Source: Rossellomorea vietnamensis (lineage in GTDB: Bacteria > Bacillota > Bacilli > Bacillales > Bacillaceae_B). From it: a stretch of 64,000 nucleotides of DNA. Positions 15,672 through 25,114 of the stretch are shown here, in pieces (the stretch's first letter is position 1; each line of letters begins with the position of its first letter). The notes under the pieces were generated by a model. The model worked only from the letters and a program-made list of their open reading frames with translations, had not been told where the DNA came from and ran no database searches. The position numbers were made by a program, and so were the translations under genes. The stretch covers positions 1 through 64,000 of the forward strand of contig NZ_LIXZ01000010.1 in assembly GCF_001305855.1 (NCBI RefSeq), in the 5' to 3' direction.

Positions 15672-17135
15672 ATGGAAATGACCATTGATAATTTGACCCT
15701 GCTCCTTGGCCTCTTGCTACTGGTCGGTGTGATCACCGCTAAATTCTCCACACGACTGGGCGTCCCCTCCCTGATTCTGTTCATCATCGTCGGAATGATC
15801 CTTAATACATACTTCTTCTTCGATAACGCCCCTATGACTCAATTCATCGGAACGCTGGCACTCATCATCATTTTGTTCGAGGGTGGCCTTCAAACGAAAT
15901 GGGGCAATGTGCGGAAGGTGTATAAGCCTGCCCTTTCACTGGCAACCATCGGGGTTGTGGCAACCACCGTATCCATCGGGGTGGCAGCCAAGTACATACT
16001 CGGCGTGAGCTGGCTTGAAGGGATGCTATTCGGGGCGATCGTCGGTTCAACCGACGCTGCAGCGGTGTTCTCCGTACTTGGGAACAAAAACATCAAACCG
16101 AAGATATCTTCCACATTGGAAGCCGAGTCCGGCAGTAACGACCCCATGGCCATTTTCTTAACCGTTGCGTTTTTACAATTGATTCAATTCCCCGGATTGA
16201 ATCCTGCTTCCCTGATATTGAGCTTCTTTTGGCAGATGGGAATGGGTTTGGTCCTAGGATTGGCTCTGGGTCTGGCATCCGTGTGGATCATCAATCGAAT
16301 CAATCTGGATTCGTCCGGACTGTATCCGGTCCTGTCCATCTCCCTTGCCATCTTCACCTATGCCTTTACAAGCATCCTGGAGGCGAGTGGTCTCCTTGCC
16401 GTCTATATCATGGCAATCGTCGTCGGCAATAAGGAACTCACCTACCGCCATTCCATTGTCCGCTTCAATGAAGGATTTGCGTGGATGATGCAGATCGTCA
16501 TGTTCATCCTCCTTGGATTGCTGGTCTTCCCTCAGCACCTGCCGGGGATAGCGTGGCAGGGAATCATGCTTGCGATTCTGTTGATTGTTGTAGCGAGACC
16601 TCTCGGAGTCTATCTAAGCTTAGCGCTGGCAAAGAATTTCACCGTTAAAGAAAAATTCTTCATTTCATGGGCAGGCTTAAAGGGAGCGGTCCCGATCGTA
16701 TTGGCAACGTATCCGATGGTAGCAGGCATTGAAAACAACGAAGTCATCTTCAACGTCGTGTTTTTCGTGGTTCTTCTATCCGCCCTGATTCAAGGGACGA
16801 CGATTTCTCCTTTGGCAAACTATCTTAAGCTTGCAGGAAAAGAAAAACCTCCGATCGCCCACAGCATCGAACTCGTTTCCATTGGGAAAACAAATAATGA
16901 AATGCTTGAGGTGCTCATAAACGATGATGCCTATATTACGAACAAAGAAATCAAAGACATCAATCTCCCTGAAAAAACATTAATTTCTGCCGTCATCCGA
17001 AATAGTGAATTGATCACTCCAATGGGTGAAACGATGATCAAAGCTGGAGATACCCTATATGTGCTTGCGAATAAGAGCCAGAGAAAACGTATCAATGAGC
17101 TGTTGAATGCTAAAGGGGGAGTGAGTCTTTCTTGA
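15672..17135 (+). CDS. Potassium/proton-type antiporter with C-terminal TrkA_C domain
   Basis: A 487-aa protein of the CPA1/NhaP2-CvrA type. About twelve membrane segments fill residues 1-385; the ion-site region ESGSNDPMAIFLTVAFL contains the conserved N-D pair of Na+/H+-exchanger domains. Residues from about 400 to the end are a cytosolic TrkA_C (RCK-type) regulatory domain (VLINDDAYITNKEIKDI, ending with GDTLYVLANKS). Family members export K+ or Na+ in exchange for protons. Ion selectivity cannot be read from the sequence. A terminator follows directly. Confidence 0.86.
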   Translation: MEMTIDNLTLLLGLLLLVGVITAKFSTRLGVPSLILFIIVGMILNTYFFFDNAPMTQFIGTLALIIILFEGGLQTKWGNVRKVYKPALSLATIGVVATTVSIGVAAKYILGVSWLEGMLFGAIVGSTDAAAVFSVLGNKNIKPKISSTLEAESGSNDPMAIFLTVAFLQLIQFPGLNPASLILSFFWQMGMGLVLGLALGLASVWIINRINLDSSGLYPVLSISLAIFTYAFTSILEASGLLAVYIMAIVVGNKELTYRHSIVRFNEGFAWMMQIVMFILLGLLVFPQHLPGIAWQGIMLAILLIVVARPLGVYLSLALAKNFTVKEKFFISWAGLKGAVPIVLATYPMVAGIENNEVIFNVVFFVVLLSALIQGTTISPLANYLKLAGKEKPPIAHSIELVSIGKTNNEMLEVLINDDAYITNKEIKDINLPEKTLISAVIRNSELITPMGETMIKAGDTLYVLANKSQRKRINELLNAKGGVSLS

Positions 17136-17156
17136 AATCCTCTGCCTAAACATCTA

Positions 17157-17192
17157 AAAAAGCAACCTTCCACATTGGGAAGGTTGCTTTTT
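17157..17192. terminator. Bidirectional terminator
   Basis: A 13-bp perfect stem of AAAGCAACCTTCC and GGAAGGTTGCTTT between the convergent antiporter and YczE-type genes. Confidence 0.92.
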
Positions 17193-17200
17193 GGTTGGGA

Positions 17201-17827
17201 TCAGTCAGCAGTAACTGCTGCTTTCGCCAATGACTTTTTCTCGAAGAGCTGTTCGAATATCGGGAAGCTGTATTGAACGACGAACCCTAATGTGAGGGTG
17301 ACAATGATCGTCCCGATTCCGATATCCCCTTTAAAGAGGAAAGCAAGTGATAGGGCAAATCCTTCACTGATGATCCGGGAGTTACGAAGGTTTAATCCGA
17401 AACGTGTATGGATCGCCACCATAAGGGTATCCATTGGACTTGCCGGAAACTTCGCCTGAAGGTAAATCGCAATTCCAAGACCCATCGTCAAAATCCCGGA
17501 GGCCAGGGTAAACAGCTGATTCATCAACATCCCCGGTGCATAATTATTAAAGACGACGAGCAGCCAAAAATCGATCAACAGGCCAATGACCAGAATCGAT
17601 CCTGCAGCGAGGACATCAGGCTTCTTTTTCATAATGAGGGCATTGAGACCAATCAAAACAATCCCATTGATAAATACTGCCGTTCCCACAGTGATTCCGA
17701 ACATATTCGACTCCCCAACGGCGAGGGCATCCCAGGCCGAGGCTCCAAGGCCTGACTTAATGATCAGGGCAACCCCCATCGTCAAAATGAAAAGTCCAAT
17801 CGTAAAAAACAAAAATCTGCGCTTCAT
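17201..17827 (-). CDS. YczE/YitT-type integral membrane protein
   Basis: A 208-aa protein with about five membrane segments, beginning MKRRFLFFTIGLFILTMGVALIIKS, and with SGLGASAWDALAVGESNMFGITVGTA and KFPASPMDTLMVAI, internal repeats typical of the YczE/YyaS family. Molecular function is unknown; B. subtilis YczE is needed for post-translational steps of lipopeptide production. A perfect cre sequence sits 18 bases upstream of the ATG, so CcpA repression is likely. Confidence 0.8.
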   Translation of the reverse strand: MKRRFLFFTIGLFILTMGVALIIKSGLGASAWDALAVGESNMFGITVGTAVFINGIVLIGLNALIMKKKPDVLAAGSILVIGLLIDFWLLVVFNNYAPGMLMNQLFTLASGILTMGLGIAIYLQAKFPASPMDTLMVAIHTRFGLNLRNSRIISEGFALSLAFLFKGDIGIGTIIVTLTLGFVVQYSFPIFEQLFEKKSLAKAAVTAD

Positions 17828-17845
17828 TCACATAGTCTCCTTATC

Positions 17846-17859
17846 TGTAAACGTTATCA
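17846..17859. promoter_or_regulatory. Perfect cre (CcpA) site
   Basis: TGTAAACGTTATCA matches all positions of TGWAANCGNTNWCA and lies immediately upstream of the YczE-type start. The remaining 17860-18104 shows no gene. Confidence 0.7.
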
Positions 17860-18104
17860 TTCGTGTACTTAAAAAAACAGACGAGCTACTTTGATCGTGT
17901 TGTTGGTAAAGTAGGAGGTCTGACGTCTTTGAGTTGATAATAATAGTTTACTTCAAAAGGGACGGGAAGGCAAAGTTAATTTTTGTATGGGATTGGGTGA
18001 GATGGGGTAGATGTGCTGTAGGTGCGGCGGTGGCAAAACTGGTCGAATGGTCGATAAAAACAGCAAACCCCCATTCAACCCACCAATAACCCATAAAAAA
18101 ACAA

Positions 18105-18127
18105 CACCCGAACATAGTATTCGGGTG
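18105..18127 (-). terminator. Terminator after yuzL
   Basis: CACCCGAA / TTCGGGTG with a 7-base loop, followed by a T run on the minus strand. Confidence 0.8.
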
Positions 18128-18144
18128 CAGCCTCCAAAACATTT

Positions 18145-18282
18145 CTATGATTGCTTCTTAAATTGATTGTTTTGACTATTTCTCTTGCCGCCGCCGTCCA
18201 TCTCTACCGTCGGACCGGCATCCCCCTTCACACTCGCTGCACTAACCCCAGCCTTAGAAGGATCCTTCTTCTGCTTCGCCAT
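18145..18282 (-). CDS. yuzL: YuzL-family small protein
   Basis: A 45-aa protein from ATG 18282, preceded by GGAGGTGTT. It begins MAKQKKDPSKAGVSAASVKG and ends with KRNSQNNQFKKQS, the conserved ends of the YuzL-like family in Bacillus. It is basic and unstructured-looking, similar in style to small spore proteins, but its role is not established. In B. subtilis yuzL also sits between fadM and fadN, so the position is conserved. Confidence 0.82.
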   Translation of the reverse strand: MAKQKKDPSKAGVSAASVKGDAGPTVEMDGGGKRNSQNNQFKKQS

Positions 18283-18328
18283 ATAGAACACCTCCACCCC
18301 TAACATTCCCGGATCACTCAGAAAATAT

Positions 18329-18448
18329 GAGGGACGGACCTCCAATTTTCCGTGGGAATGAAGCCGAGAGAGCCGGAAAAGCCCTTTATAACAAGATTTC
18401 AATAATAAATGGGAGGAAAAATGGTCGTCTATCCAAGGTCCGTCCCTC
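18329..18448. repeat. Inverted pair of the GGGACGGACC element
   Basis: GAGGGACGGACCT at 18329-18341 is the exact inverse of AGGTCCGTCCCTC at 18436-18448, 94 bases apart. The arms could form a long-range hairpin upstream of yuzL. The intervening bases show no gene. Confidence 0.8.
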
Positions 18449-18670
18449 AAAATTCACATATATATAATAGGAAAAAATATTTTTACGGTTGTGTATGTCA
18501 CGTGGACTGGGGTTGTTGAATAGGTTGATTTGGAAGATTGCCCATGGACGTTATGGGAGACAATAGAGAATTTTTTGTAAATTTAACTCTTTAAATATTG
18601 CGATATTTTAGAAAATCCGATATATTAGATGTAACAGGAACTCATTCGAGTCTTTTTTTTAAGTAAAAAA

Positions 18671-18688
18671 TGAATGAGTATTCATTCA
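18671..18688. promoter_or_regulatory. FadR (YsiA) operator of fadNAE
   Basis: TGAATGAGTATTCATTCA is a near-perfect palindrome matching the Bacillus FadR consensus (TGAATGAWTANTCATTCA) in all but one central base. It lies 26 bases before the fadN start. FadR leaves the site when long-chain acyl-CoA is present, inducing the operon. Confidence 0.9.
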
Positions 18689-18713
18689 AAGTGTGTATAA
18701 GGGGGAAATACCA

Positions 18714-21098
18714 TTGGTTCGTAGAATTCAGAAAGCCGCAGTGTTAGGATCAGGAGTCATGGGTTCAGGAATAGCCGCGCATCTTGCAAATATCGGCATC
18801 CCGACAATGTTATTAGATATCGTACCAAGAGAATTGACCGATGAACATAAAGCGAAGGGGTTTACGGAAGAGAGTAAGGCGTTTCGTAATCAGTTTAGTG
18901 AAAACGCTTTAAAAAAGCTCTTCAAGCAAAAACCTGCTCCATTAACATCAAAACAAAACGCTTCACTTATTACGGCAGGAAACTTCGAGGATGACCTTGC
19001 AAACATCGGAGATTGCGACTGGGTGATTGAAGTAGTCGTTGAGAATTTAGATATTAAGAAGAAAGTGTTCGAACAAGTGGAGCGCTACCGTAAACCGGGA
19101 AGCATCATCAGTTCCAATACGTCAGGGATTTCGATCGAGGCGATGTCGGAAGGACGGTCAGAAGACTTTCAGAAGAATTTCCTTGGAACGCATTTCTTCA
19201 ATCCGCCACGTTACTTGAAGCTTCTTGAAGTGATCCCGACGAAGAAAACGGATCCGGAAGTCGTAAGTTTCATGAAAACCTTTGGTGAAGACGTCCTCGG
19301 TAAGGGTGTCGTCATGGCAAAGGATACGCCAAACTTCATTGCAAACCGTATTGGAACGTATGGCTTACTTGTCACCGTCCAGGAAATGCTGAAGGGCGGC
19401 TACTCTGTAGGGGAAGTCGATTCCATCACGGGACCTGTGATCGGAAGACCGAAAAGCGCCACTTTCCGTACGCTCGATGTAGTAGGACTTGATACATTCG
19501 CACATGTTGCTAAGAATGTGTATGACCAAGTGGAAGGTGAAGAACAGAAGGTGTTCGAAGTACCGGCGTTTATGCAGAAAATGCTTGAAAACGGCTGGCT
19601 TGGCAGTAAGAGCGGGCAGGGCTTCTTCCTGAAGAAAGGGAAAGAAATCCTGGAGCTCAATCCTGAAACGATGGACTATCAACCCCGCCAAAAGCTGAAA
19701 ACGGCTTCTCTTGAAATGGCGAAAAATGAAAAGGGCTTAAAAAATAAAGTCAAATCACTTGTTTATGCAAAAGATCAGGCAGGGTCACTTCTGTGGAATA
19801 TCGTGTCACCGGTCTTAACGTATTCAGCCGAGCTACATGGTGAAATCGCCGATGATATCGTGGGCATCGACCAAGCCATGAAGTGGGGCTTCGGATGGGA
19901 AATGGGACCATTTGAAACATGGGATGCCATCGGAGTGGAAAAATCGGTAACCCGTATGAAGGAAGAAGGCCGCACTGTACCACAGTGGGTGGAAACGATG
20001 CTTTCAGAAGGCAACTCGACTTTCTATAAAGAGGAAAATGGAGAGCGTTATTTCTATCACAATGGCGACTACAAACTTGTAGAGCGGAACCCGAAGGTCC
20101 TTGACTTAAAGGCGCTGAAGAACGCAGGAAAACTGATCAAAAAGAATTCCGGGGCCAGTCTGATTGACATCGGGGACGGAATCGCACTTCTTGAATTCCA
20201 TTCTCCAAACAATGCCATCGGAATGGACATCACCCAAATGATCAATTTTGCCGTTGATGAAGTTGAAAAGAACTTCAAAGGGCTGGTCATCGGAAATCAG
20301 GGTAAGAACTTCTGTGTAGGAGCGAACCTGGCGATGATCCTCATGGAAGCGCAGGACGACAATGTATTTGAAATCGATATGGTCGTACGCCACTTCCAGC
20401 AGGCGATGATGAAGATCAAATATTCATCTAAACCGGTTGTTGCGGCACCATTCGGAATGACATTAGGCGGAGGAAGCGAAGTCTGCTTACCGGCTGCCCA
20501 CATCCAGGCGTCCATGGAAACCTACATGGGCTTAGTCGAAGTCGGTGTTGGATTGATCCCTGGTGGCGGCGGAAACAAAGAGCTTTATATGAAGCACTTG
20601 GCCAACCTTCCAAACGGAGTGGAATTCGATCTTCAAAAAGTGGCCAATAAAGTATTCGAAACGATTGCCATGGCGAAGGTTTCCACATCCGGGGATGAAG
20701 CAAGGGATAATAATTTCTTGAATAAAGCCGATGGAGTCAGCGTGAACAATGATCATTTATTATATGATGCAAAACAGGCAGCTCTTAGCCTATATGAAGC
20801 CGGTTACTCGGCTCCGATCCGTAAAAAGGTTCCGGTTGTGGGTGAACCGGGTTATGCAACTCTTCTTCTTGGAGCTCAATCCATGTTCCAGTCAGGCTTT
20901 ATTTCAGACCACGACCTGATGATTGCGAAGAAGCTGGCTTATGTGATTGCAGGCGGAAAAGTACCATACGGAACAGAAGTCGACGAACAGTATCTGTTGG
21001 ATCTTGAAAGAGAAGCATTCCTTAGCCTTGTTGCACAGCCTAAGTCTCAGCAAAGAATGCAGCACATGCTTGTAAAAGGAAAACCATTACGCAACTAA
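18714..21098 (+). CDS. fadN: 3-hydroxyacyl-CoA dehydrogenase / enoyl-CoA hydratase FadN
   Basis: I chose TTG 18714, seven bases after AAGGGGGAA; an in-frame GTG at 18693 lies upstream of that site. The 794-aa enzyme has an N-terminal NAD-binding Rossmann domain ([18 protein letters not shown]), dehydrogenase C-terminal domains around residues 200-440 ([30 protein letters not shown]), and an enoyl-CoA hydratase domain from about 490 ([28 protein letters not shown]). It performs the hydratase and dehydrogenase steps of beta-oxidation. It is first in the FadR-controlled fadN-fadA-fadE operon. A sequence resembling cre (TGAAAACGCTTTAA, 18899-18912) lies inside the gene. Confidence 0.93.
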   Translation: MVRRIQKAAVLGSGVMGSGIAAHLANIGIPTMLLDIVPRELTDEHKAKGFTEESKAFRNQFSENALKKLFKQKPAPLTSKQNASLITAGNFEDDLANIGDCDWVIEVVVENLDIKKKVFEQVERYRKPGSIISSNTSGISIEAMSEGRSEDFQKNFLGTHFFNPPRYLKLLEVIPTKKTDPEVVSFMKTFGEDVLGKGVVMAKDTPNFIANRIGTYGLLVTVQEMLKGGYSVGEVDSITGPVIGRPKSATFRTLDVVGLDTFAHVAKNVYDQVEGEEQKVFEVPAFMQKMLENGWLGSKSGQGFFLKKGKEILELNPETMDYQPRQKLKTASLEMAKNEKGLKNKVKSLVYAKDQAGSLLWNIVSPVLTYSAELHGEIADDIVGIDQAMKWGFGWEMGPFETWDAIGVEKSVTRMKEEGRTVPQWVETMLSEGNSTFYKEENGERYFYHNGDYKLVERNPKVLDLKALKNAGKLIKKNSGASLIDIGDGIALLEFHSPNNAIGMDITQMINFAVDEVEKNFKGLVIGNQGKNFCVGANLAMILMEAQDDNVFEIDMVVRHFQQAMMKIKYSSKPVVAAPFGMTLGGGSEVCLPAAHIQASMETYMGLVEVGVGLIPGGGGNKELYMKHLANLPNGVEFDLQKVANKVFETIAMAKVSTSGDEARDNNFLNKADGVSVNNDHLLYDAKQAALSLYEAGYSAPIRKKVPVVGEPGYATLLLGAQSMFQSGFISDHDLMIAKKLAYVIAGGKVPYGTEVDEQYLLDLEREAFLSLVAQPKSQQRMQHMLVKGKPLRN

Positions 21099-21135
21099 TC
21101 AGCGTTTCAATCATATGAGAAAGCGGGGGAATATC

Positions 21136-22314
21136 ATGCGTGAAGCAGTCATTGTCGCTGGTGCAAGAACACCAGTCGGAAAATCAAGAAAAGGATCATT
21201 GGCACAGGTGCGACCAGATGATCTTGGGGCACTTGTAGTGAAAGAAACCCTTAAACGTGCAGGGAATTATGAAGGTAACATCGATGACTTGATCATCGGA
21301 TGTGCGATGCCGGAAGCAGAGCAAGGGTTGAATATGGCACGGAATATCGGGGGACTCGCAGGTCTTCCTGATTCCGTACCGGCAATCACCATCAACCGCT
21401 ATTGTTCATCAGGGTTACAATCCATTGCCTATGCGGCAGAAAAAATCATGCTCGGTCACTCTGATACGGCGATCGCCGGCGGAGCGGAATCCATGAGTCT
21501 TGTCCCGATGATGGGCCATGTGGTCCGCCCGAATTCGAAGCTTGCTGAAAATGCCCCTCAGTATTACATGAGCATGGGTCATACAGCAGAACAGGTGGCA
21601 ACGAAGTTTGGCGTATCCCGTGAAGACCAGGATGCCTTTGCCGTAAGAAGCCATCAAAAAGCGGCCAAGGCCATTTCTGAAGGAAAGTTTGACGATGAAA
21701 TCGTCCCGGTCGATGTGCTTCACCGTTCAGTGAACAGTGAAAATAAACTGGTTGAAAAACCTTTCCAATTTTCAAGAGACGAGGGTGTCAGAGCTGAAAC
21801 GAGTTCTGAAGTTCTCGCTAAATTACGACCGGCTTTCAATGTGAAGGGCTCTGTAACCGCAGGAAACTCATCACAAACGAGTGACGGAGCAGCGGCAGTC
21901 ATGGTTATGGACCGTGAAAAGGCAGGATCATTAGGACTGCAGCCGATGGCGAAATTCAGAAGCTTTGCAGTAGCGGGAGTCCCGCCTGAAATCATGGGGA
22001 TCGGTCCTGTAGAAGCAATTCCGCGGGCGCTTAAGATGGCAGGACTGGAGCTTTCGGATATCGGATTGTTTGAACTGAATGAAGCATTTGCTTCCCAATC
22101 AATCCAGGTCATCCGTCAGCTTGGACTGGATGAAGAACGGGTGAACGTGAATGGTGGAGCCATCGCTCTCGGTCATCCACTAGGGTGTACCGGCGCGAAG
22201 CTGACCCTTTCACTGGTACATGAAATGAAACGCAGAAACCAGCAATTCGGTATCGTCACCATGTGCATCGGCGGCGGAATGGGAGCAGCCGGCGTATTTG
22301 AATTAATCGGTTAA
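21136..22314 (+). CDS. fadA: Acetyl-CoA C-acyltransferase (3-ketoacyl-CoA thiolase) FadA
   Basis: Start ATG 21136 follows AAGCGGGGGA; it gives 392 aa, the length of B. subtilis FadA. Thiolase landmarks are all present: nucleophile Cys near residue 90 in [27 protein letters not shown] with the active His, and [12 protein letters not shown] with the second catalytic Cys. It cleaves 3-ketoacyl-CoA with CoA to release acetyl-CoA, completing each beta-oxidation round with FadN and FadE. Confidence 0.94.
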   Translation: MREAVIVAGARTPVGKSRKGSLAQVRPDDLGALVVKETLKRAGNYEGNIDDLIIGCAMPEAEQGLNMARNIGGLAGLPDSVPAITINRYCSSGLQSIAYAAEKIMLGHSDTAIAGGAESMSLVPMMGHVVRPNSKLAENAPQYYMSMGHTAEQVATKFGVSREDQDAFAVRSHQKAAKAISEGKFDDEIVPVDVLHRSVNSENKLVEKPFQFSRDEGVRAETSSEVLAKLRPAFNVKGSVTAGNSSQTSDGAAAVMVMDREKAGSLGLQPMAKFRSFAVAGVPPEIMGIGPVEAIPRALKMAGLELSDIGLFELNEAFASQSIQVIRQLGLDEERVNVNGGAIALGHPLGCTGAKLTLSLVHEMKRRNQQFGIVTMCIGGGMGAAGVFELIG

Positions 22315-22317
22315 TTG

Positions 22318-22331
22318 GAGGGACGGACCTC
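22318..22331. repeat. Single arm of the GGGACGGACC element
   Basis: GAGGGACGGACCTC occurs in the fadA-fadE spacer. A local complement (GGGGGCCCTC) is only partial, so no strong terminator is formed and read-through into fadE is expected. Confidence 0.7.
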
Positions 22332-22383
22332 GAATCTCGGGGGCCCTCTACTCTTTCAAAATATCATTTTAGGGGGATTCGAA

Positions 22384-24168
22384 ATGGCGAATCAAACAGA
22401 AAAGCTAATCAAGGGTGGTAGTTTTTTAATTGAAGATGTAAGCTTTGAGCAAGTTTTCACACCGGAGGATTATTCCGATGAGCAAAAAATGATTGCGAAA
22501 ACGGCAGAGGACTATGTACTGAAAGAAGTGGTACCTGTCATTGATAATCTGGAAAATCATGAGTTCGATCATTCTGTGCGCCTCTTAAAAGAAGCAGGGG
22601 ATCTTGGTCTTCTGGGAGCCGATGTACCTGAAGAGTACGGCGGATTGGGATTGGATAAAGTAAGTTCGGCTTTGATTGCTGAAAAAATGTCACGTGCGGG
22701 TGGATTCTCCATCTCTCACGGTGCCCATGTTGGGATCGGATCCCTTCCAATCGTTCTTTTCGGTAACGAAGAGCAGAAGCAAAAATATCTTCCTGCACTT
22801 TCTACCGGTGAAAAATTAGCAGCTTATGCATTGACGGAGCCAGGTTCTGGATCGGATGCCCTTGGTGCGAAGACGACGGCAAAATTAAACGCAGAAGGTA
22901 CCCACTACATTTTAAACGGGGAAAAACAATGGATCACGAACTCTGCATTTGCTGATGTGTTCGTTGTGTATGCGAAGATTGATGGGGAGCATTTCTCAGC
23001 ATTCATCGTAGAAAAAGAATTCCCTGGCGTTTCAACAGGTCCTGAAGAAAAGAAAATGGGGATCAAGAGTTCTTCCACTCGTACACTGATCTTAGAGGAT
23101 GCTGAAATCCCGATTGAAAATCTACTTGGGGATGCAGGTAAAGGCCATATCATCGCCTTCAATATCTTGAACATCGGCCGTTACAAATTAGGAGTAGGTG
23201 CTGTCGGAGCAAGTAAACGTGCTCTTGAAGTAACGGTTCAATACACCAACCAGCGCCAGCAGTTCAAAACACCGATCTCAGGCTTCAACTTAACGAAAGA
23301 AAAGCTTGCGACCATGGCGTCTAAATTGTACGCAGCGGAATCTTCCGTTTACCGTACAGTGGGATTATTTGAAGACCGCATGAGCAAACTGACGGATGAA
23401 GAAGTAAAGAATGGGACAGAGGTTGCAAAATCCATTGCTGAATATGCAATCGAGTGTTCATTAAATAAATTCTTCGCAACAGAAGTGCTTGACTATATAG
23501 TAGATGAAGGTGTTCAGCTTCATGGTGGATACGGATTCATGCAGGAATATGAAATTGAAAGAATGTACCGTGATTCCCGTATCAACCGTATCTTCGAAGG
23601 AACGAATGAAATCAACCGACTTCTTGTTCCAGGCACATACCTTCGTAAAGCCATGAAGGGTGAACTGCCATTGCTTCAAAAAGCACAGGCTCTTCAAGAA
23701 GAATTGATGATGCTTATGCCTGAAGAAGTGGGCGATGAGCCATTGGCACAAGAGAAATATCTTGTGAAAAATGCAAAGAAAATCGGCTTGATGCTGGCAG
23801 GATTGGCTGCACAGAAATATGGTAAAGCCCTAGAAAAAGAACAGGAAATCCTTGTGAACATTGCAGATATCGTTTCACAGGCTTACGCCATGGAATCCGT
23901 TGTCCTTAGAACGGAAAAAGCGATTGAAAAAGGTGGAGTAGAGAAAGCGAAACAAAAGCTTCTTTACACACAAATCTTCTGTCAAGAAGCTTTCAACGAA
24001 ATCGAACAGCATGCAAAAGAAACGCTTGTGGCAACTGAAACTGGTGACACACTTCGTATGATGCTGTCGGCTCTTCGTAAATTCACCCGCCACACACCGA
24101 TCAATGTGATCGCAGTGAAGCGTGAAGCATCAGAAAAGCTGATCGACGCAGAAAAATATGCACTGTAA
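22384..24168 (+). CDS. fadE: Acyl-CoA dehydrogenase FadE
   Basis: ATG 22384 follows TAGGGGGATTC; the 594-aa length equals B. subtilis FadE. The acyl-CoA dehydrogenase fold is clear: YALTEPGSGSDALGAKT (FAD and substrate site), QWITNSAFADVFVVYAK, and QLHGGYGFMQEYEIERMYRD followed by RIFEGTNEINR. A longer C-terminal domain than in short-chain enzymes suggests long-chain substrates. It catalyses the first oxidation, acyl-CoA to trans-2-enoyl-CoA, passing electrons to ETF. It is the last gene of the fad operon and is closed by a strong terminator. Confidence 0.94.
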   Translation: MANQTEKLIKGGSFLIEDVSFEQVFTPEDYSDEQKMIAKTAEDYVLKEVVPVIDNLENHEFDHSVRLLKEAGDLGLLGADVPEEYGGLGLDKVSSALIAEKMSRAGGFSISHGAHVGIGSLPIVLFGNEEQKQKYLPALSTGEKLAAYALTEPGSGSDALGAKTTAKLNAEGTHYILNGEKQWITNSAFADVFVVYAKIDGEHFSAFIVEKEFPGVSTGPEEKKMGIKSSSTRTLILEDAEIPIENLLGDAGKGHIIAFNILNIGRYKLGVGAVGASKRALEVTVQYTNQRQQFKTPISGFNLTKEKLATMASKLYAAESSVYRTVGLFEDRMSKLTDEEVKNGTEVAKSIAEYAIECSLNKFFATEVLDYIVDEGVQLHGGYGFMQEYEIERMYRDSRINRIFEGTNEINRLLVPGTYLRKAMKGELPLLQKAQALQEELMMLMPEEVGDEPLAQEKYLVKNAKKIGLMLAGLAAQKYGKALEKEQEILVNIADIVSQAYAMESVVLRTEKAIEKGGVEKAKQKLLYTQIFCQEAFNEIEQHAKETLVATETGDTLRMMLSALRKFTRHTPINVIAVKREASEKLIDAEKYAL

Positions 24169-24175
24169 GTAAGAT

Positions 24176-24208
24176 AGGGACGGACCTCCGAATCGGAGGT
24201 CCGTCCCT
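24176..24208. terminator. Terminator of fadNAE built from the GGGACGGACC palindrome
   Basis: A 15-bp perfect stem AGGGACGGACCTCCG / CGGAGGTCCGTCCCT with a 3-base loop, then TTTTTTC. It is the strongest of the repeated GGGACGGACC hairpins. Confidence 0.95.
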
Positions 24209-24223
24209 TTTTCGTTTCAAGTC

Positions 24224-24252
24224 TTGACATCGATACGGCAGTGGATTACTAT
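24224..24252 (+). promoter_or_regulatory. Sigma A promoter of the SDR-ArsR operon
   Basis: TTGACA at 24224-24229 and TACTAT at 24247-24252 are separated by exactly 17 bases, which makes a strong vegetative promoter. The operator starts two bases after the -10. Confidence 0.85.
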
Positions 24253-24254
24253 AT

Positions 24255-24286
24255 GTTTAAACGTTTAAGTGTTTAAACATTTAAGA
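24255..24286. promoter_or_regulatory. Tandem palindromic operator, likely for the ArsR-family regulator
   Basis: Two 16-bp direct repeats, GTTTAAACGTTTAAGT and GTTTAAACATTTAAGA, each contain a 12-bp palindrome-like core (TTAAACGTTTAA at 24257-24268; TTAAACATTTAA at 24273-24284). They lie between the -10 element and the SDR start, so a bound protein would block initiation. Binding by the operon's own ArsR-type regulator is inferred. Confidence 0.72.
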
Positions 24287-24303
24287 AAAGGTGGTAAGGA
24301 CAG

Positions 24304-25083
24304 ATGAATAAGACTGTTTTAATTACGGGTGCTTCAAGTGGTATCGGCCTGAATTTCAGCCATAAATTCGCCGGATCCGGGCATGATGTGATTTTGGTAG
24401 CCAGAAGTGAGGAAAAGCTGATGGCTTTATCGCAAGAAATCATGAATAAATATGGGGTGAAAGCGTATGTGTTTATTTCTGATCTTTCGAAGCCTGAGGC
24501 CTCAAAAAAGCTATATAGTCAAATTAAAGAACAAGGAATCAAAGTCGATATCCTCATTAATAATGCCGGGTTCGGATTATTCGGGGAGTTTGAGGAAACG
24601 GAACTTTCCAAAGAGCTGGATATGATCCAGGTGAATATCACGGCTCTGACAGAGCTTAGTAAGTATTTTGGAAATGAGATGGTGAGCCGGAAGAACGGGC
24701 GGATATTAAATGTTGCGTCAACGGCAGCTTTTCAGCCCGGTCCATTGATGGCCGTTTACTATGCAACAAAAGCATATGTCCTGTCATTCTCGGAAGCGTT
24801 GGCCAATGAGTGGGCAGGCCAAGGGGTGAAAGTGACCGCTCTGTGCCCCGGTGCGACCAAAACCGGCTTCAGCGATGCGGCGGAACTTCAGTCCTCTAAG
24901 CTCTTCCAGTCGGGTGTGATGAGTGTGGAAGATGTCGTGGAAGAAGGATATAAACAAATGATGACTAACGACAAAGTCGTGATCGTCCCAGGTATGAAAA
25001 ATCGAATCCTGACTGGGGCGATTCGATTCATGCCTCGTAAAATGGTCACGAATATTGTTCGGAAGGTACAAGAACGGGTATAA
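24304..25083 (+). CDS. Short-chain dehydrogenase/reductase (SDR)
   Basis: A 259-aa classical SDR. Cofactor motif TGASSGIGLNFSHKF near residues 8-22, NNAGFG near 91, and the catalytic set S (NVASTAAFQPG), Y and K (YYATKAYVLSFSEAL) are all present; R38-type basic residues after the second strand suggest NADP. It resembles DltE/YqjQ-like SDRs whose substrate is unknown. It is the first gene of a two-gene operon with an ArsR-type regulator 31 bases downstream, under a strong promoter and a tandem operator, so it is probably induced by a metabolite or stress signal. Confidence 0.85.
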   Translation: MNKTVLITGASSGIGLNFSHKFAGSGHDVILVARSEEKLMALSQEIMNKYGVKAYVFISDLSKPEASKKLYSQIKEQGIKVDILINNAGFGLFGEFEETELSKELDMIQVNITALTELSKYFGNEMVSRKNGRILNVASTAAFQPGPLMAVYYATKAYVLSFSEALANEWAGQGVKVTALCPGATKTGFSDAAELQSSKLFQSGVMSVEDVVEEGYKQMMTNDKVVIVPGMKNRILTGAIRFMPRKMVTNIVRKVQERV

Positions 25084-25114
25084 TTGAATGTGAATGAGTT
25101 GAAGGGAGAAGGCT

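Noticed and set aside
22315-22383. N-terminal extension of fadE from a TTG right after fadA
   Set aside because: The extension reads through a GGGACGGACC repeat arm and the AGGGGGATTC ribosome site; ATG 22384 gives the standard length.
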